From: Emticicia aquatica
GTDB taxonomy: Bacteria > Bacteroidota > Bacteroidia > Cytophagales > Spirosomataceae
DNA: 64,000 nt
Assembly: GCF_923079645.1 (NCBI RefSeq)
Contig: NZ_CAKLPY010000002.1
Location: 930,001 to 994,000, forward strand
Direction of reading: 5' to 3'
Both the position numbers and the translations under genes were made by a program. Below are positions 1 to 8,026 of this stretch, in pieces (position 1 is the stretch's first letter; each line of letters opens with the position of its first letter). Under the pieces are notes generated by a model. That model was not told where the DNA came from. It did no database searches and was given only the letters and a program-made list of their open reading frames with translations.

Positions 1-285
1 ATTTATATCGGCTGCCATTTTTGTTAAAATTTCTTCGGGTTTACCAATTTTAATAATTAAATCAGAACCAATACTTTGTAGATTTGTACGTAGGTTTTCG
101 ACTGATTCAATCAAAAACTTTGTCCGAAATGCACCCGTACGTTTAAATCCGAGTGGCGTATTCAGAAATTGTCTTTCGTCAAAAATATATACAGGAATCA
201 CATTTCCTGCTTTAGTTGCTTCTATTAAAGCCTCGTTATCGTGAAGTCGTAAGTCGTTTCTGAACCAGAAAATGATATTTTGCAT
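1..285 (-). CDS. Deoxyribodipyrimidine photolyase / cryptochrome, N-terminal part
   Basis: This is the N-terminal 95 codons of a protein that runs off the left edge. It opens with IIFWFRNDLRLHDNEAL, the classic start of the photolyase alpha/beta domain, and continues with VIPVYIFDER and GFKRTGAFRTKFLIESV, also typical of the family. Photolyases use FAD and blue light to repair UV dimers; cryptochromes share the fold but act as sensors or single-strand repair enzymes. The spacing of DER and the FKRTGAFR segment looks somewhat like the DASH subgroup, but the FAD-binding half lies outside the window, so the subgroup is open. The ATG at 283-285 is the only sensible start. Confidence 0.88.
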   Translation of the reverse strand, partial: MQNIIFWFRNDLRLHDNEALIEATKAGNVIPVYIFDERQFLNTPLGFKRTGAFRTKFLIESVENLRTNLQSIGSDLIIKIGKPEEILTKMAADIN

Positions 286-374
286 GAGTAAAATGTACTT
301 GTAGAAAATGTTTGTTACTGCAAAATTAACTTATTTTCTAAGGACTTTGTTCATTAAAATCAATTGTAAAGTTT

Positions 375-1187
375 TTAATTACACATATATTGATAAGCCA
401 CATTTAGCACGGTCTTTTTTTCGCCTTTCGTTACGGTCTTCACCGCTTTTGTAGGAATTCCAATTTTATTATATTCATAAGTAATATCTGTCGCTTCATC
501 TACTTTGCCATTGTCATCGTATATTTTTATGGAAGTGGGATTATTTTTACCAAAAAACGCAAAATAGCTATTCGCAATTCCGATAAAACCGTATGCCATT
601 GTGCGGTAGCCATCTGGATAAAATTGGGATTTAGTATCGTAGCTAATGCCTTCATAAGCCAACAATTCGGGGTCTCCTTCCATTTTTGTGAAAACTTTCG
701 ACACATTTTCATCTACATATTCTACTCTTGAAACTCCTTTTACTTTATAACCAAAAATGTCAAGATTGGTATTAATTGTAGTAAGTTTATCGGCCACATA
801 CACAAAATCGTTTACCTGAAACTCATATCCTTTTATTGATGTTCTGGTTTTTGAAATTTTGCCAGTGGTAGCATCATATAGATAAGTTACGGTATAAGCT
901 TCTTCCAAATTTCCATTTGTGATAACCATTTTTTCAATCTGACCTTTGGTATTATAGGTGAACGTTGAACCAATTTCGGTACTTTCTTTATTTACAATAC
1001 GCTTAATTCGATTGAGTGTATATTCAAAAGAAGCGAGTTCCTTTCCTGTCGAAGAATTGATATTTTTGAGCGGACATTTGCTCAACTGTTGTGTTTGTTC
1101 GGGTGTTATTTCATCTTCATTGATTTTTTTACAAGAAATGACACCCGAAATAAGGGCCACTAGAACGAAGGATACGATACGTTTCAT
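375..1187 (-). CDS. Hypothetical lipoprotein with YD-repeat-like beta strands
   Basis: A predicted 270-residue lipoprotein. The N-terminus (MKRIVSFVLVALISG) is a signal peptide ending in the lipobox GVISC, so the mature protein should begin at Cys20 and sit in a membrane facing the periplasm or outside. The body has many short beta-type segments of the form 'T-Y-x-Y-x-x-x-G-K-I', for example FTYNTKGQIEKM and YLYDATTGKISKT, as in DUF4595-like or RHS/YD-like Bacteroidota lipoproteins. An in-frame start at 1280 is possible, but it would put 31 residues before the signal peptide and overlap the udk terminator, so I chose the ATG at 1187. No specific function can be given. Confidence 0.72.
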   Translation of the reverse strand: MKRIVSFVLVALISGVISCKKINEDEITPEQTQQLSKCPLKNINSSTGKELASFEYTLNRIKRIVNKESTEIGSTFTYNTKGQIEKMVITNGNLEEAYTVTYLYDATTGKISKTRTSIKGYEFQVNDFVYVADKLTTINTNLDIFGYKVKGVSRVEYVDENVSKVFTKMEGDPELLAYEGISYDTKSQFYPDGYRTMAYGFIGIANSYFAFFGKNNPTSIKIYDDNGKVDEATDITYEYNKIGIPTKAVKTVTKGEKKTVLNVAYQYMCN

Positions 1188-1255
1188 AAATATATAATTG
1201 ATACTTTCAATAGCTAAATAATCAATCTTACTGCAAAAAACGTGCCTGTTTTTAA

Positions 1256-1290
1256 ACAAAAAAGAGACTTTCATTATCAAAAAGTCTCTT
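1256..1290 (-). terminator. Intrinsic terminator after udk
   Basis: A 10-bp perfect hairpin, AAGAGACTTT (1262-1271) with AAAGTCTCTT (1281-1290) and a 9-nt loop. On the minus strand it is followed by a T-rich run (1256-1261). It lies 39 bp past the udk stop and before the next gene, so it most likely ends the udk transcript. Confidence 0.7.
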
Positions 1291-1328
1291 AAATAAATGT
1301 TTTACAATTGTCTTAAACAGCTCGTTTT

Positions 1329-1943
1329 TTATAGCTTATCTTTCAAAAAAGCCGTCAAAATAGCCAAACCTTTTTCAAAATGCGAATTATTGTTGATTAT
1401 TATATCTGCATCATATTTGGTTGGTTCGATGTATTTTTCATACGTTGGAGCAACATGGTTTTCCCAACGGTAAAGAACATCGTTTAAATCGTATCCTCGT
1501 TCGTTGTTATCTCTGATGATGCGACGCTTGATTTTAACATGTTCACGGGCATCAATAAAAACCCTTAAATCAAGCAATTTTGCCACATCTTGCGAATGAA
1601 AAACAAAAATTCCTTCAACAACGATAATTGGAGCTGGCTTGAAAACAAGCGTTTTTGGTACAACATTCGGATTATTGAAAACATATTCTTTATGCTCAAC
1701 AGTTCGCCAATTTTTCAAATCATTGATATGCTGGGCATATAACTCAAAATCTATTGCTTCAGGAAGGTCGTAGTTTTCAACATTATTTTGGTCTTTCGGT
1801 ACAAATTCTTGTGTACGATAGTAATTGTCTTGCGAAATCAGACAAATTTCATCTTTTGAAAAAGCTCCCAATAACTGATTCAAAAAGTACGTTTTTCCAG
1901 ACGCACTTCCGCCAGTAATACCAACTATATAAGGTTTTGTCAT
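1329..1943 (-). CDS. udk: Uridine kinase
   Basis: Uridine/cytidine kinase of the pyrimidine salvage pathway, which phosphorylates uridine or cytidine to UMP or CMP in the cytoplasm. The Walker A loop GGSASGKT is at residues 11-18. It is followed by the family segments ISQDNYYR, YDLPEAIDF and IIVVEGIFVFH, and by the lid arginines in KRRIIRDNNERG. The 204-residue length is normal for bacterial Udk. A GTG two codons upstream (1949) could also start the frame, but the ATG at 1943 directly precedes the conserved N-terminus MTKPYIVGITGG. The gene is a single unit with its own terminator. Confidence 0.93.
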   Translation of the reverse strand: MTKPYIVGITGGSASGKTYFLNQLLGAFSKDEICLISQDNYYRTQEFVPKDQNNVENYDLPEAIDFELYAQHINDLKNWRTVEHKEYVFNNPNVVPKTLVFKPAPIIVVEGIFVFHSQDVAKLLDLRVFIDAREHVKIKRRIIRDNNERGYDLNDVLYRWENHVAPTYEKYIEPTKYDADIIINNNSHFEKGLAILTAFLKDKL

Positions 1944-2075
1944 TAACACTATTTTTAAATTTCTTGTTGATGATTGCCCAAAGATTAAATTAGTGCAATT
2001 TCGAGGACAAAATTACGAAAAGGCTTAGGATTGTTTGTAAAATATTTTGGAAATTGCCATGAAAAATATCAATCC

Positions 2076-3212
2076 GTGAAAAAACACCTCAAAAACGCAC
2101 TAATTATCGCTTTTTTTTCTTTCGCAGTTTACCAAATTTGGTCGAATTCTGGAAAAGGAACTAAAGAAAATCAATCTTTAAAAATAGATATTTCCGAATC
2201 TTACGGAGATTCAACAAGCAAAAATAATATTTTGGGCATTCAAGCTTTTATGGAGCCTGTTGATTATGCTTCGGAAGAAAACTTTAAAAGAAAAATACAA
2301 TTTTATTTGAATGCTGCCCAAAAAAATAACTTTCTAATTCCAAACAAAACAGTTGTAGTTTTTCCCGAATATATCGGCACATTTTTGGTAGCTGCCAACG
2401 AAAAAAGCAGCCTTTATAACACGAAAACACTTGAATCTGGCCTTCAAACAATGGTTTTGAGCAATTTAGGAAAATTCTTAAAAACCTTTATAACTGCACC
2501 TGACGAAGTAAAAGATAAAATCAAATATGCTGCATTTGCCATGAAAGCAGCCCAAATGGCCATAATTTATCAAAATACTTTTGCAGAATTATCAAAAAAA
2601 TACAAGGTCACGATTGTAGCGGGTTCGATTTTATTGCCAAATCCAAGTGTCGAAAATGGCATTTTGACAATCAATAAAGGGTTGCTTTATAATACGTCCG
2701 TCGTTTTTAATGTTGATGGAAAAATAAATCAAAATTTGATAAAAAAAGCATTTCCAACTGCCGATGAATTGTCTTTCGTTTGTCCAGCTAAACCCGAAGA
2801 AATTCCAACTTTTGAAACACCAATCGGTAAAATGGGCGTTTTGGTTTGTGCCGATGCTTGGTTTTCGGAATCGTATAAAATTTTGAAAGAGAAAGGGGTA
2901 GAATTTATTGTAACGCCTTCTTATTCAAATGGTTATGATAATTGGAACAAAAAATGGACTGGCTATTCGGGGGCAGTAACGCCTAAAGATGCAAAAGCTG
3001 ATATTGGAAAATTGACGCTCGGAGAAGCTTGGGTCAAACACGCCATGGCAGGAAGAGCAAAAAATGAAGCAGGAGTAAAAAAAGGGATAAACGTTTTCTT
3101 ACAAGGAAATATTTGGGATTTGGGAGCAGATGGTTCGACAATCATCTTGAACGATTCTGCCAAAGCCACTTCTCATTTTGGAAAAGCGGCTTTGGTGAAT
3201 TTGTGGCTTTAA
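2076..3212 (+). CDS. Membrane-anchored carbon-nitrogen hydrolase (nitrilase superfamily)
   Basis: A nitrilase-fold amidase or nitrilase-like enzyme. Counting from the upstream TTG at 2031, the Glu-Lys-Cys triad is visible as E113 (VFPEYIGTF), a lysine in LIKKAFP (238/239) and C273 (VLVCADAW). The N-terminus carries one hydrophobic segment (ALIIAFFSFAVYQIW), a likely signal anchor placing the enzyme outside the cytoplasm. The Glu-to-Lys distance (about 125 residues) is longer than usual because of a helical stretch rich in K and A near residues 125-185. No ATG precedes the anchor: the start is either GTG 2076, giving the shorter basic n-region KKHLKNA, or TTG 2031. The substrate cannot be inferred; it could act on amides, nitriles or N-acyl groups. 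Confidence 0.75.
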   Translation: MKKHLKNALIIAFFSFAVYQIWSNSGKGTKENQSLKIDISESYGDSTSKNNILGIQAFMEPVDYASEENFKRKIQFYLNAAQKNNFLIPNKTVVVFPEYIGTFLVAANEKSSLYNTKTLESGLQTMVLSNLGKFLKTFITAPDEVKDKIKYAAFAMKAAQMAIIYQNTFAELSKKYKVTIVAGSILLPNPSVENGILTINKGLLYNTSVVFNVDGKINQNLIKKAFPTADELSFVCPAKPEEIPTFETPIGKMGVLVCADAWFSESYKILKEKGVEFIVTPSYSNGYDNWNKKWTGYSGAVTPKDAKADIGKLTLGEAWVKHAMAGRAKNEAGVKKGINVFLQGNIWDLGADGSTIILNDSAKATSHFGKAALVNLWL

Positions 3213-3235
3213 ATCTAATATTCATTAGATTTTAG
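3211..3235. terminator. Bidirectional AT-rich hairpin between convergent genes
   Basis: A 9-bp perfect inverted repeat, AAATCTAAT (3211-3219) and ATTAGATTT (3224-3232) with loop ATTC. It overlaps the nitrilase-like stop codon and sits 3 bp from the stop of the convergent hexosaminidase gene. Its place between two converging genes suggests termination both ways, although the stem is AT-rich and weak. Confidence 0.5.
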
Positions 3236-3237
3236 GT

Positions 3238-5130
3238 TTATTTGTCTGGCATTCGGTAAGTTTTATTGAATTCTTTACCAATTTGCTGTCCATTACGGAA
3301 AACCGCTGCCCGAATCGTAGTTAATTTATTAAACGTTTGGGGTACATATATTGGCGAATTTATCGTTGGTTTTGAAAAATCCAGCGAATATCTCACTTGT
3401 GCATTTGCCACATAAGGCTCAAGTTTCACTTCAACTGTTTGATTTTTATTCGCTGTATATGTTTCTTTTACATCATAAATACTTTTCGCATAATTTACTT
3501 TCAAAACATCTAATCGCTTAAAATGCGTTTCTAATCGGCGACCAAAATCTGCAAAGTTTTTGCTTCCTAGCGGCGACCAAGTGACTTCTGATAACGCACA
3601 TGCTCTTGGAAAAGTCATGTATTCCGCATGTTCGGGTGTTGCTACATATTCTGTCCAAAGGTTTACTTGAGCCCCCAAAATATACTTTGTTTCTTCAGGT
3701 TTAAGTTCTACTGGAATTGGCTCATACGAATATACTTTTTCTAGAGTCAAGAAACCGCCAATGCCCAATGGTTCAAAGGCAGGATGAGATTGATAATAGT
3801 CAATATAGACATGTGATGTTGGTGTCATCACGACATCGTGTTTTTGTCTTGCAGCTTCAATTCCGCCTTGAATGCCACGCCAAGACATCACTGTTGCGTT
3901 AGGAGAAAGTCCACCTTCCAAAATTTCATCCCAACCCATTAACTTTTTTCCTTTTGATGTCAAAAACTTATCGATTCGCTTAATAAAAAAACTTTGCAGC
4001 TCGTGTTCATCCTTTAAACCCTGTGTTTTCATTAAATCTTGACAAAACTTACTTTGTTTCCATGCTGTTTTTGGGCATTCGTCGCCCCCAATATGAATGT
4101 ATTGACTTGGAAAAATATCAATTACTTCTGTCAATACATCTTCGATAAATTTAAAAGTTTTTTCAGTCGGACAATAGACATCTTCAATAACGCCCCAAAT
4201 TTTTGCCACCCCATAAGGGCCATTTGTACAACCCAACTCTGGATACGCCGCCAAAGCAGCAAGAGCATGACCTGGCATTTCGATTTCAGGAATAATAGTG
4301 ACGTATTTTTCTTGAGCATATTTTACTACATCTCTGATTTCGTCTTGCGTATAAAAACCACTATGAGGTTTTCCATCAAATTTTAATGGTTGATTATACG
4401 ACATTTTTCCTTCTACTGTTTCAGAACGCACTGAGCCAACTTGTGTCAAACGAGGATATTTCTGAATTTCAATTCTCCAACCTTGGTCATCAGTCAAATG
4501 CCAATGTAGCACATTCATTTTGTGCATGGCTAATAAATCAATGGTTTTTTTTACGAAATCAATTGGCAAAAAATGTCTGCCAACATCAAGCATAAAACCA
4601 CGGTGTTCAAAGCGAGGTTTATCAGATATTCTTACACAAGGCATTGTTAGTTGCAATCCTGTAACTTTATTAACTGAATATATTTCAGGAGGAAGTAATT
4701 GAAAAATCGTTTGAAGACCATAAAAATACCCTTGCGAAGCACTTGCTGTAATCGATACTAAATTGGGTTCTACCAAAAGCTCATAATTATCTTCAGGCAT
4801 TGGTCGGGTTGGTCGTACAAATAATATTGCATTGGTTAAAGGAGGAGATGGAATTGCTTTTTTCGTTTTAGGGTCAATTTTAGCAATTTTCGGTAAAGAA
4901 ACCTCAGTAAAAAGTTTCATCCCCGTTGTATATGCCACTTGACTCGTAAAAAGTTTTGCAACGGCAGCCGTTTGAGCATCGTTAGTCTGCAAAATTACCC
5001 TTGTTTCTGCATTTATTGTAAATGAACCGCTCTTAACTACAATCGTATCTGGTTGAGGAATAATATTATAGGTATTTTGCCCCCAAGCAGTCGTAACAAC
5101 ACAAATGAATGCAATAATGAGTTTTTTCAT
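3238..5130 (-). CDS. Exported beta-N-acetylhexosaminidase (GH20)
   Basis: A family GH20 enzyme that removes terminal N-acetylglucosamine or N-acetylgalactosamine from chitin oligomers or glycans. Residues 1-18 (MKKLIIAFICVVTTAWGQ) form a signal peptide. A GH20b-type domain covers about 20-170 and ends in GYFYGLQTIFQLL. The (beta/alpha)8 catalytic domain runs from about 173 to 515, with FEHRGFMLDVGRHF, HWHLTDDQGWRIEI and the Asp-Glu catalytic pair D350-E351 in HIGGDECPK. The last 90 residues form a chitobiase-type beta domain with sequences such as VRYSLDFSKPTINSP. Length (630) is normal. It should act in the periplasm or at the surface. The aquaglyceroporin gene lies just upstream on the same strand. 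Confidence 0.92.
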   Translation of the reverse strand: MKKLIIAFICVVTTAWGQNTYNIIPQPDTIVVKSGSFTINAETRVILQTNDAQTAAVAKLFTSQVAYTTGMKLFTEVSLPKIAKIDPKTKKAIPSPPLTNAILFVRPTRPMPEDNYELLVEPNLVSITASASQGYFYGLQTIFQLLPPEIYSVNKVTGLQLTMPCVRISDKPRFEHRGFMLDVGRHFLPIDFVKKTIDLLAMHKMNVLHWHLTDDQGWRIEIQKYPRLTQVGSVRSETVEGKMSYNQPLKFDGKPHSGFYTQDEIRDVVKYAQEKYVTIIPEIEMPGHALAALAAYPELGCTNGPYGVAKIWGVIEDVYCPTEKTFKFIEDVLTEVIDIFPSQYIHIGGDECPKTAWKQSKFCQDLMKTQGLKDEHELQSFFIKRIDKFLTSKGKKLMGWDEILEGGLSPNATVMSWRGIQGGIEAARQKHDVVMTPTSHVYIDYYQSHPAFEPLGIGGFLTLEKVYSYEPIPVELKPEETKYILGAQVNLWTEYVATPEHAEYMTFPRACALSEVTWSPLGSKNFADFGRRLETHFKRLDVLKVNYAKSIYDVKETYTANKNQTVEVKLEPYVANAQVRYSLDFSKPTINSPIYVPQTFNKLTTIRAAVFRNGQQIGKEFNKTYRMPDK

Positions 5131-5197
5131 AAATTTAATAATTGAAAATTTGGCACTAAAAATAAAACATTACAATAGCAAAAAGTAAGCTAATTGA

Positions 5198-5911
5198 CTA
5201 AATATTGAATGCTCCTAAAAATAATGCAGCCAGTACTCCTCCAACAATCGGCCCTACAACAGGTATCCAAGCGTAAGCCCAATCGCTATTTCCTTTACCA
5301 GAAATAGGTAAAACTGCATGAGCAATACGTGGGCCTAAATCACGTGCTGGATTGATAGCATAACCTGTTGGACCGCCCAAAGATAAACCAATTGACCATA
5401 CCAACATACCAACCAAATAGGGAGCAAAACCATTAGGTAAATCTGACGAAAATGAGCTAGAAACGACCACTAAAACCATCGCACCGATTGCTTCAGAAAT
5501 CACATTGGCTGCTGGATTTCTAATGGCTGGAGAAGTAGCAAAAACGCCTAATTTAGCTCCCTTATCTTCTGTAATCGACCAATGAGGCAAATACATAAGC
5601 CAAACTAGTGTTGCTCCTAAAAATGCACCAATTAACTGGGCAGCAATAAAAGAAGGTACATTCGACCAATCACCCGATTTTACTGCCATTGCAATTGTTA
5701 CGGCTGGATTCAGATGAGCATCAGGGCTACCCAATTTTTGAGCAACAAAAATGCCGCACATCACTGCTAATGCCCAAGCGGTTGTTACTACTATCCAACC
5801 TCCATTTTCGCCTTTTGAGCCTTTTAATAAAACATTGGCGACTACGCCATCACCAAGTAAAATGAGTACGAGTGTACCCACTAATTCACCAATAAAGTTT
5901 GAAGTTTGCAT
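5198..5911 (-). CDS. glpF: Aquaglyceroporin (MIP family, GlpF-like)
   Basis: An inner-membrane channel of the MIP family with six transmembrane helices and two half-helices. The two signature motifs are LNPAVT (NPA at 68-70) and INPARD (NPAR at 187-190). The Asp right after NPAR (D191) and the residues GYAINPARDLGPR mark the glycerol-facilitator branch rather than water-only aquaporins, so it probably carries glycerol and similar polyols. At 237 residues it is close to the family norm. No glycerol kinase gene is next to it; downstream on the same strand is the GH20 hexosaminidase. It is divergent from purB. Confidence 0.88.
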   Translation of the reverse strand: MQTSNFIGELVGTLVLILLGDGVVANVLLKGSKGENGGWIVVTTAWALAVMCGIFVAQKLGSPDAHLNPAVTIAMAVKSGDWSNVPSFIAAQLIGAFLGATLVWLMYLPHWSITEDKGAKLGVFATSPAIRNPAANVISEAIGAMVLVVVSSSFSSDLPNGFAPYLVGMLVWSIGLSLGGPTGYAINPARDLGPRIAHAVLPISGKGNSDWAYAWIPVVGPIVGGVLAALFLGAFNI

Positions 5912-5960
5912 TGAGGTTTATTTTTTTTAGGGTTGAAATTGTTTGGCAAGTTAATTTATT

Positions 5961-5990
5961 TTGTCAGAACACACAATAGGTTTAACTTTG
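5961..5990 (+). promoter_or_regulatory. Bacteroidota-type promoter of purB
   Basis: A TTG (5961-5963), 19 bp, then TAACTTTG (5983-5990). This matches the -33/-7 consensus TTG-N19-TAnnTTTG used by the primary sigma factor of Bacteroidota, 17 bp upstream of the purB ATG. Confidence 0.75.
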
Positions 5991-6007
5991 TGCTTTAATA
6001 AACTATT

Positions 6008-7351
6008 ATGATATTGAATTCTCTTTCTGCTATTTCTCCTGTTGATGGTCGATACCGCCGACAAATCGAAAATCTTGCTCAATATTTTTCTGAATTCGGA
6101 CTGATACACTATCGTGTAAGAGTCGAAATAGAATATTTTATTGCTCTTTGCGAACTACCTTTGCCACAATTAGAAGATTTTAACAAAGGTTTGTATAAAA
6201 ATCTTCGAGCGATTTATGAGGATTTTTCGGAAGAAAATGCCTTAAAAATTAAAGAAATTGAGAAAACGACCAATCACGACGTAAAAGCGGTTGAGTATTT
6301 TATCAAAGAAGCTTTTGATGTTTTAGGAATTGCCCAATATTCAGAATTTATCCATTTCGGACTTACTTCGCAAGATATTAATAATACAGCCATTCCGTTG
6401 TCATTAAAAGAAGCAATGGAAGTAGCAGTTTTACCTATATTTAATGAGGTTTTGGTGAAACTGCACGATTTAGCAGAACAATGGAAAGAAATTTCGTTAC
6501 TCGCACATACACACGGACAACCCGCTTCGCCTACACGATTAGGCAAAGAAATTTTAGTTTTTTGCGAAAGAATTGAAAAACAACTCGAAATGTTGAAAAC
6601 TATTCCTTACGCTGCCAAATTTGGCGGTGCAACAGGAAATTTCAACGCTCATCATGTGGCTTATCCACAAACTGATTGGGTAAGTTTCGGAAACAGTTTT
6701 GTTAATCATTCTCTGGGTTTATCTCGTAGCCAAAAAACAACTCAAATTGAGCATTATGATATGTTGGCAGCTTTGTTTGATAACATCAAACGACTCAATA
6801 CTATTTTAATAGATTTCTCTCGTGATGTTTGGACCTACGTCTCAATGGGATATTTTAAGCAAAAAATAAAAGCTGGCGAGATTGGTTCATCGGCCATGCC
6901 GCACAAAGTAAACCCGATTGATTTTGAAAATGCAGAAGGAAATTTAGGTGTTGCGAATGCTCTTTTTGAACATTTTTCGGCAAAATTACCTATTTCTCGT
7001 CTTCAAAGAGATTTGACTGATTCAACAGTTTTGAGAAATTTAGGCGTGCCAATTGGGCATACGGTTATTGCTTTGAAATCTTTATTAAAAGGTATAGAAA
7101 AGCTTGAGCTTAACCAAGAAGCAATTGACCATCATTTAGAAGAAAACTGGGCAGTTGTGGCCGAAGGTATTCAGACAGTTTTACGTCGTGAAGGTTTCCC
7201 AAAACCTTATGAGGCGTTGAAAGAATTAACTCGTAAAAACGAAAAAATCACCGAGAAACGTATCAAAGATTTTATTGATACACTCGATGTCAGCGAAAAA
7301 GTGAAATATGAACTTCGCCGCATTTCTCCTTTTAATTATACGGGGATTTGA
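6008..7351 (+). CDS. purB: Adenylosuccinate lyase
   Basis: Fumarase/aspartase-superfamily lyase that acts twice in purine synthesis, cleaving SAICAR to AICAR and adenylosuccinate to AMP, with release of fumarate. The superfamily signature is seen as SSAMPHKVNPIDFENAEG with the mobile catalytic serine. Other conserved parts are TTNHDVKAVEYF, HFGLTSQDINNTA and THGQPASPTRLGKE, which supplies the catalytic histidine. The length of 447 residues is typical of the E. coli-like PurB group. It is monocistronic: its own promoter lies just upstream and a strong terminator follows within 12 bp. Confidence 0.96.
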   Translation: MILNSLSAISPVDGRYRRQIENLAQYFSEFGLIHYRVRVEIEYFIALCELPLPQLEDFNKGLYKNLRAIYEDFSEENALKIKEIEKTTNHDVKAVEYFIKEAFDVLGIAQYSEFIHFGLTSQDINNTAIPLSLKEAMEVAVLPIFNEVLVKLHDLAEQWKEISLLAHTHGQPASPTRLGKEILVFCERIEKQLEMLKTIPYAAKFGGATGNFNAHHVAYPQTDWVSFGNSFVNHSLGLSRSQKTTQIEHYDMLAALFDNIKRLNTILIDFSRDVWTYVSMGYFKQKIKAGEIGSSAMPHKVNPIDFENAEGNLGVANALFEHFSAKLPISRLQRDLTDSTVLRNLGVPIGHTVIALKSLLKGIEKLELNQEAIDHHLEENWAVVAEGIQTVLRREGFPKPYEALKELTRKNEKITEKRIKDFIDTLDVSEKVKYELRRISPFNYTGI

Positions 7352-7361
7352 CTTTAGAATT

Positions 7362-7404
7362 AAAAAAAGCGGCACTAAAATCAAATTTTAGTGCCGCTTT
7401 TTTA
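7362..7404. terminator. Strong bidirectional terminator between purB and 7402-7929
   Basis: An inverted repeat with arms GCGGCACTAAAA (7369-7380) and TTTTAGTGCCGC (7386-7397) and a 5-nt loop. It is flanked by seven A residues on the left and T residues on the right, so it has a U-tract on either strand. The right half overlaps the stop codon of the convergent gene. Confidence 0.88.
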
Positions 7405-7929
7405 ATATTCAACAATTTGCCTACTCATTGGTGGAATACTTGAATATGGACGAAGCATACGATATTGGTCACTTCGAGCAGTAATCTGAATTTCTTTCAA
7501 AAATTGGTATTCTTTTGAAAAATAATCTTCCGTAATTCGATTAGTCGGATAATTTTCTTCTCCATAATAAATATTTTTATAAACAAAGGCAATAGGTAAA
7601 ATATACTTCCCTTCGCTGACATTGCCCAATTGAGGCGTTTTTGATAATCCGCTCACGATTTCTGCTTCAAAGCCTAATAAATGGCTTACTTTCTTATTAA
7701 TTAAAGGATAAATCACATTGATATTGTTGACTTTTCCCGTTGCATCTACTTCAAAAGCTGCATAAATTCGTCCATAAATACTACTTCGAATCGCACCAAT
7801 TGGGTAGCCAATTTTTCGTAAAGCCGAAGCATAAAAAGCCGAACCTATTACATCTTTCGAAACTTGAGCATACGTTTCGATGCAAGTTACCCCGATTAAT
7901 ACCCACAAAAATATAATTGTTTTTTTCAT
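7402..7929 (-). CDS. Exported protein with TonB C-terminal-like domain
   Basis: A 175-residue protein with a signal peptide at residues 1-21 (ends ETYAQ). The middle segment, SIYGRIYAAFEVDATGKVNNINVIYPL followed by an amphipathic helix and GKYILPIAFVYK, follows the strand-helix-strand pattern of the TonB C-terminal domain, as in many small Bacteroidota TonB-like proteins. Unlike true TonB it has no N-terminal transmembrane anchor joined to a proline-rich linker, so it is probably a soluble periplasmic relative. The region after residue 125 (NRITEDYFSKEYQF) is not recognised. Its role is unknown. Confidence 0.6.
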   Translation of the reverse strand: MKKTIIFLWVLIGVTCIETYAQVSKDVIGSAFYASALRKIGYPIGAIRSSIYGRIYAAFEVDATGKVNNINVIYPLINKKVSHLLGFEAEIVSGLSKTPQLGNVSEGKYILPIAFVYKNIYYGEENYPTNRITEDYFSKEYQFLKEIQITARSDQYRMLRPYSSIPPMSRQIVEY

Positions 7930-8026
7930 AGCTACAAAAGTTTACTTTAATGTTTTGCACAATAAATGTATAAAGAACACTTTTTTTTTCAAATAAAATG
8001 CTTCTTTTTTTTATACTTATTTTTTG

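Noticed and set aside
1188..1280. Upstream extension of the lipoprotein gene
   Set aside because: The extra 31 residues would come before the signal peptide and overlap the udk terminator, so the ATG at 1187 is preferred.
4039..4386. Plus-strand open frames inside the hexosaminidase gene
   Set aside because: They overlap a clear GH20 gene and their translations have no domain or signal; they are reading-frame shadows.
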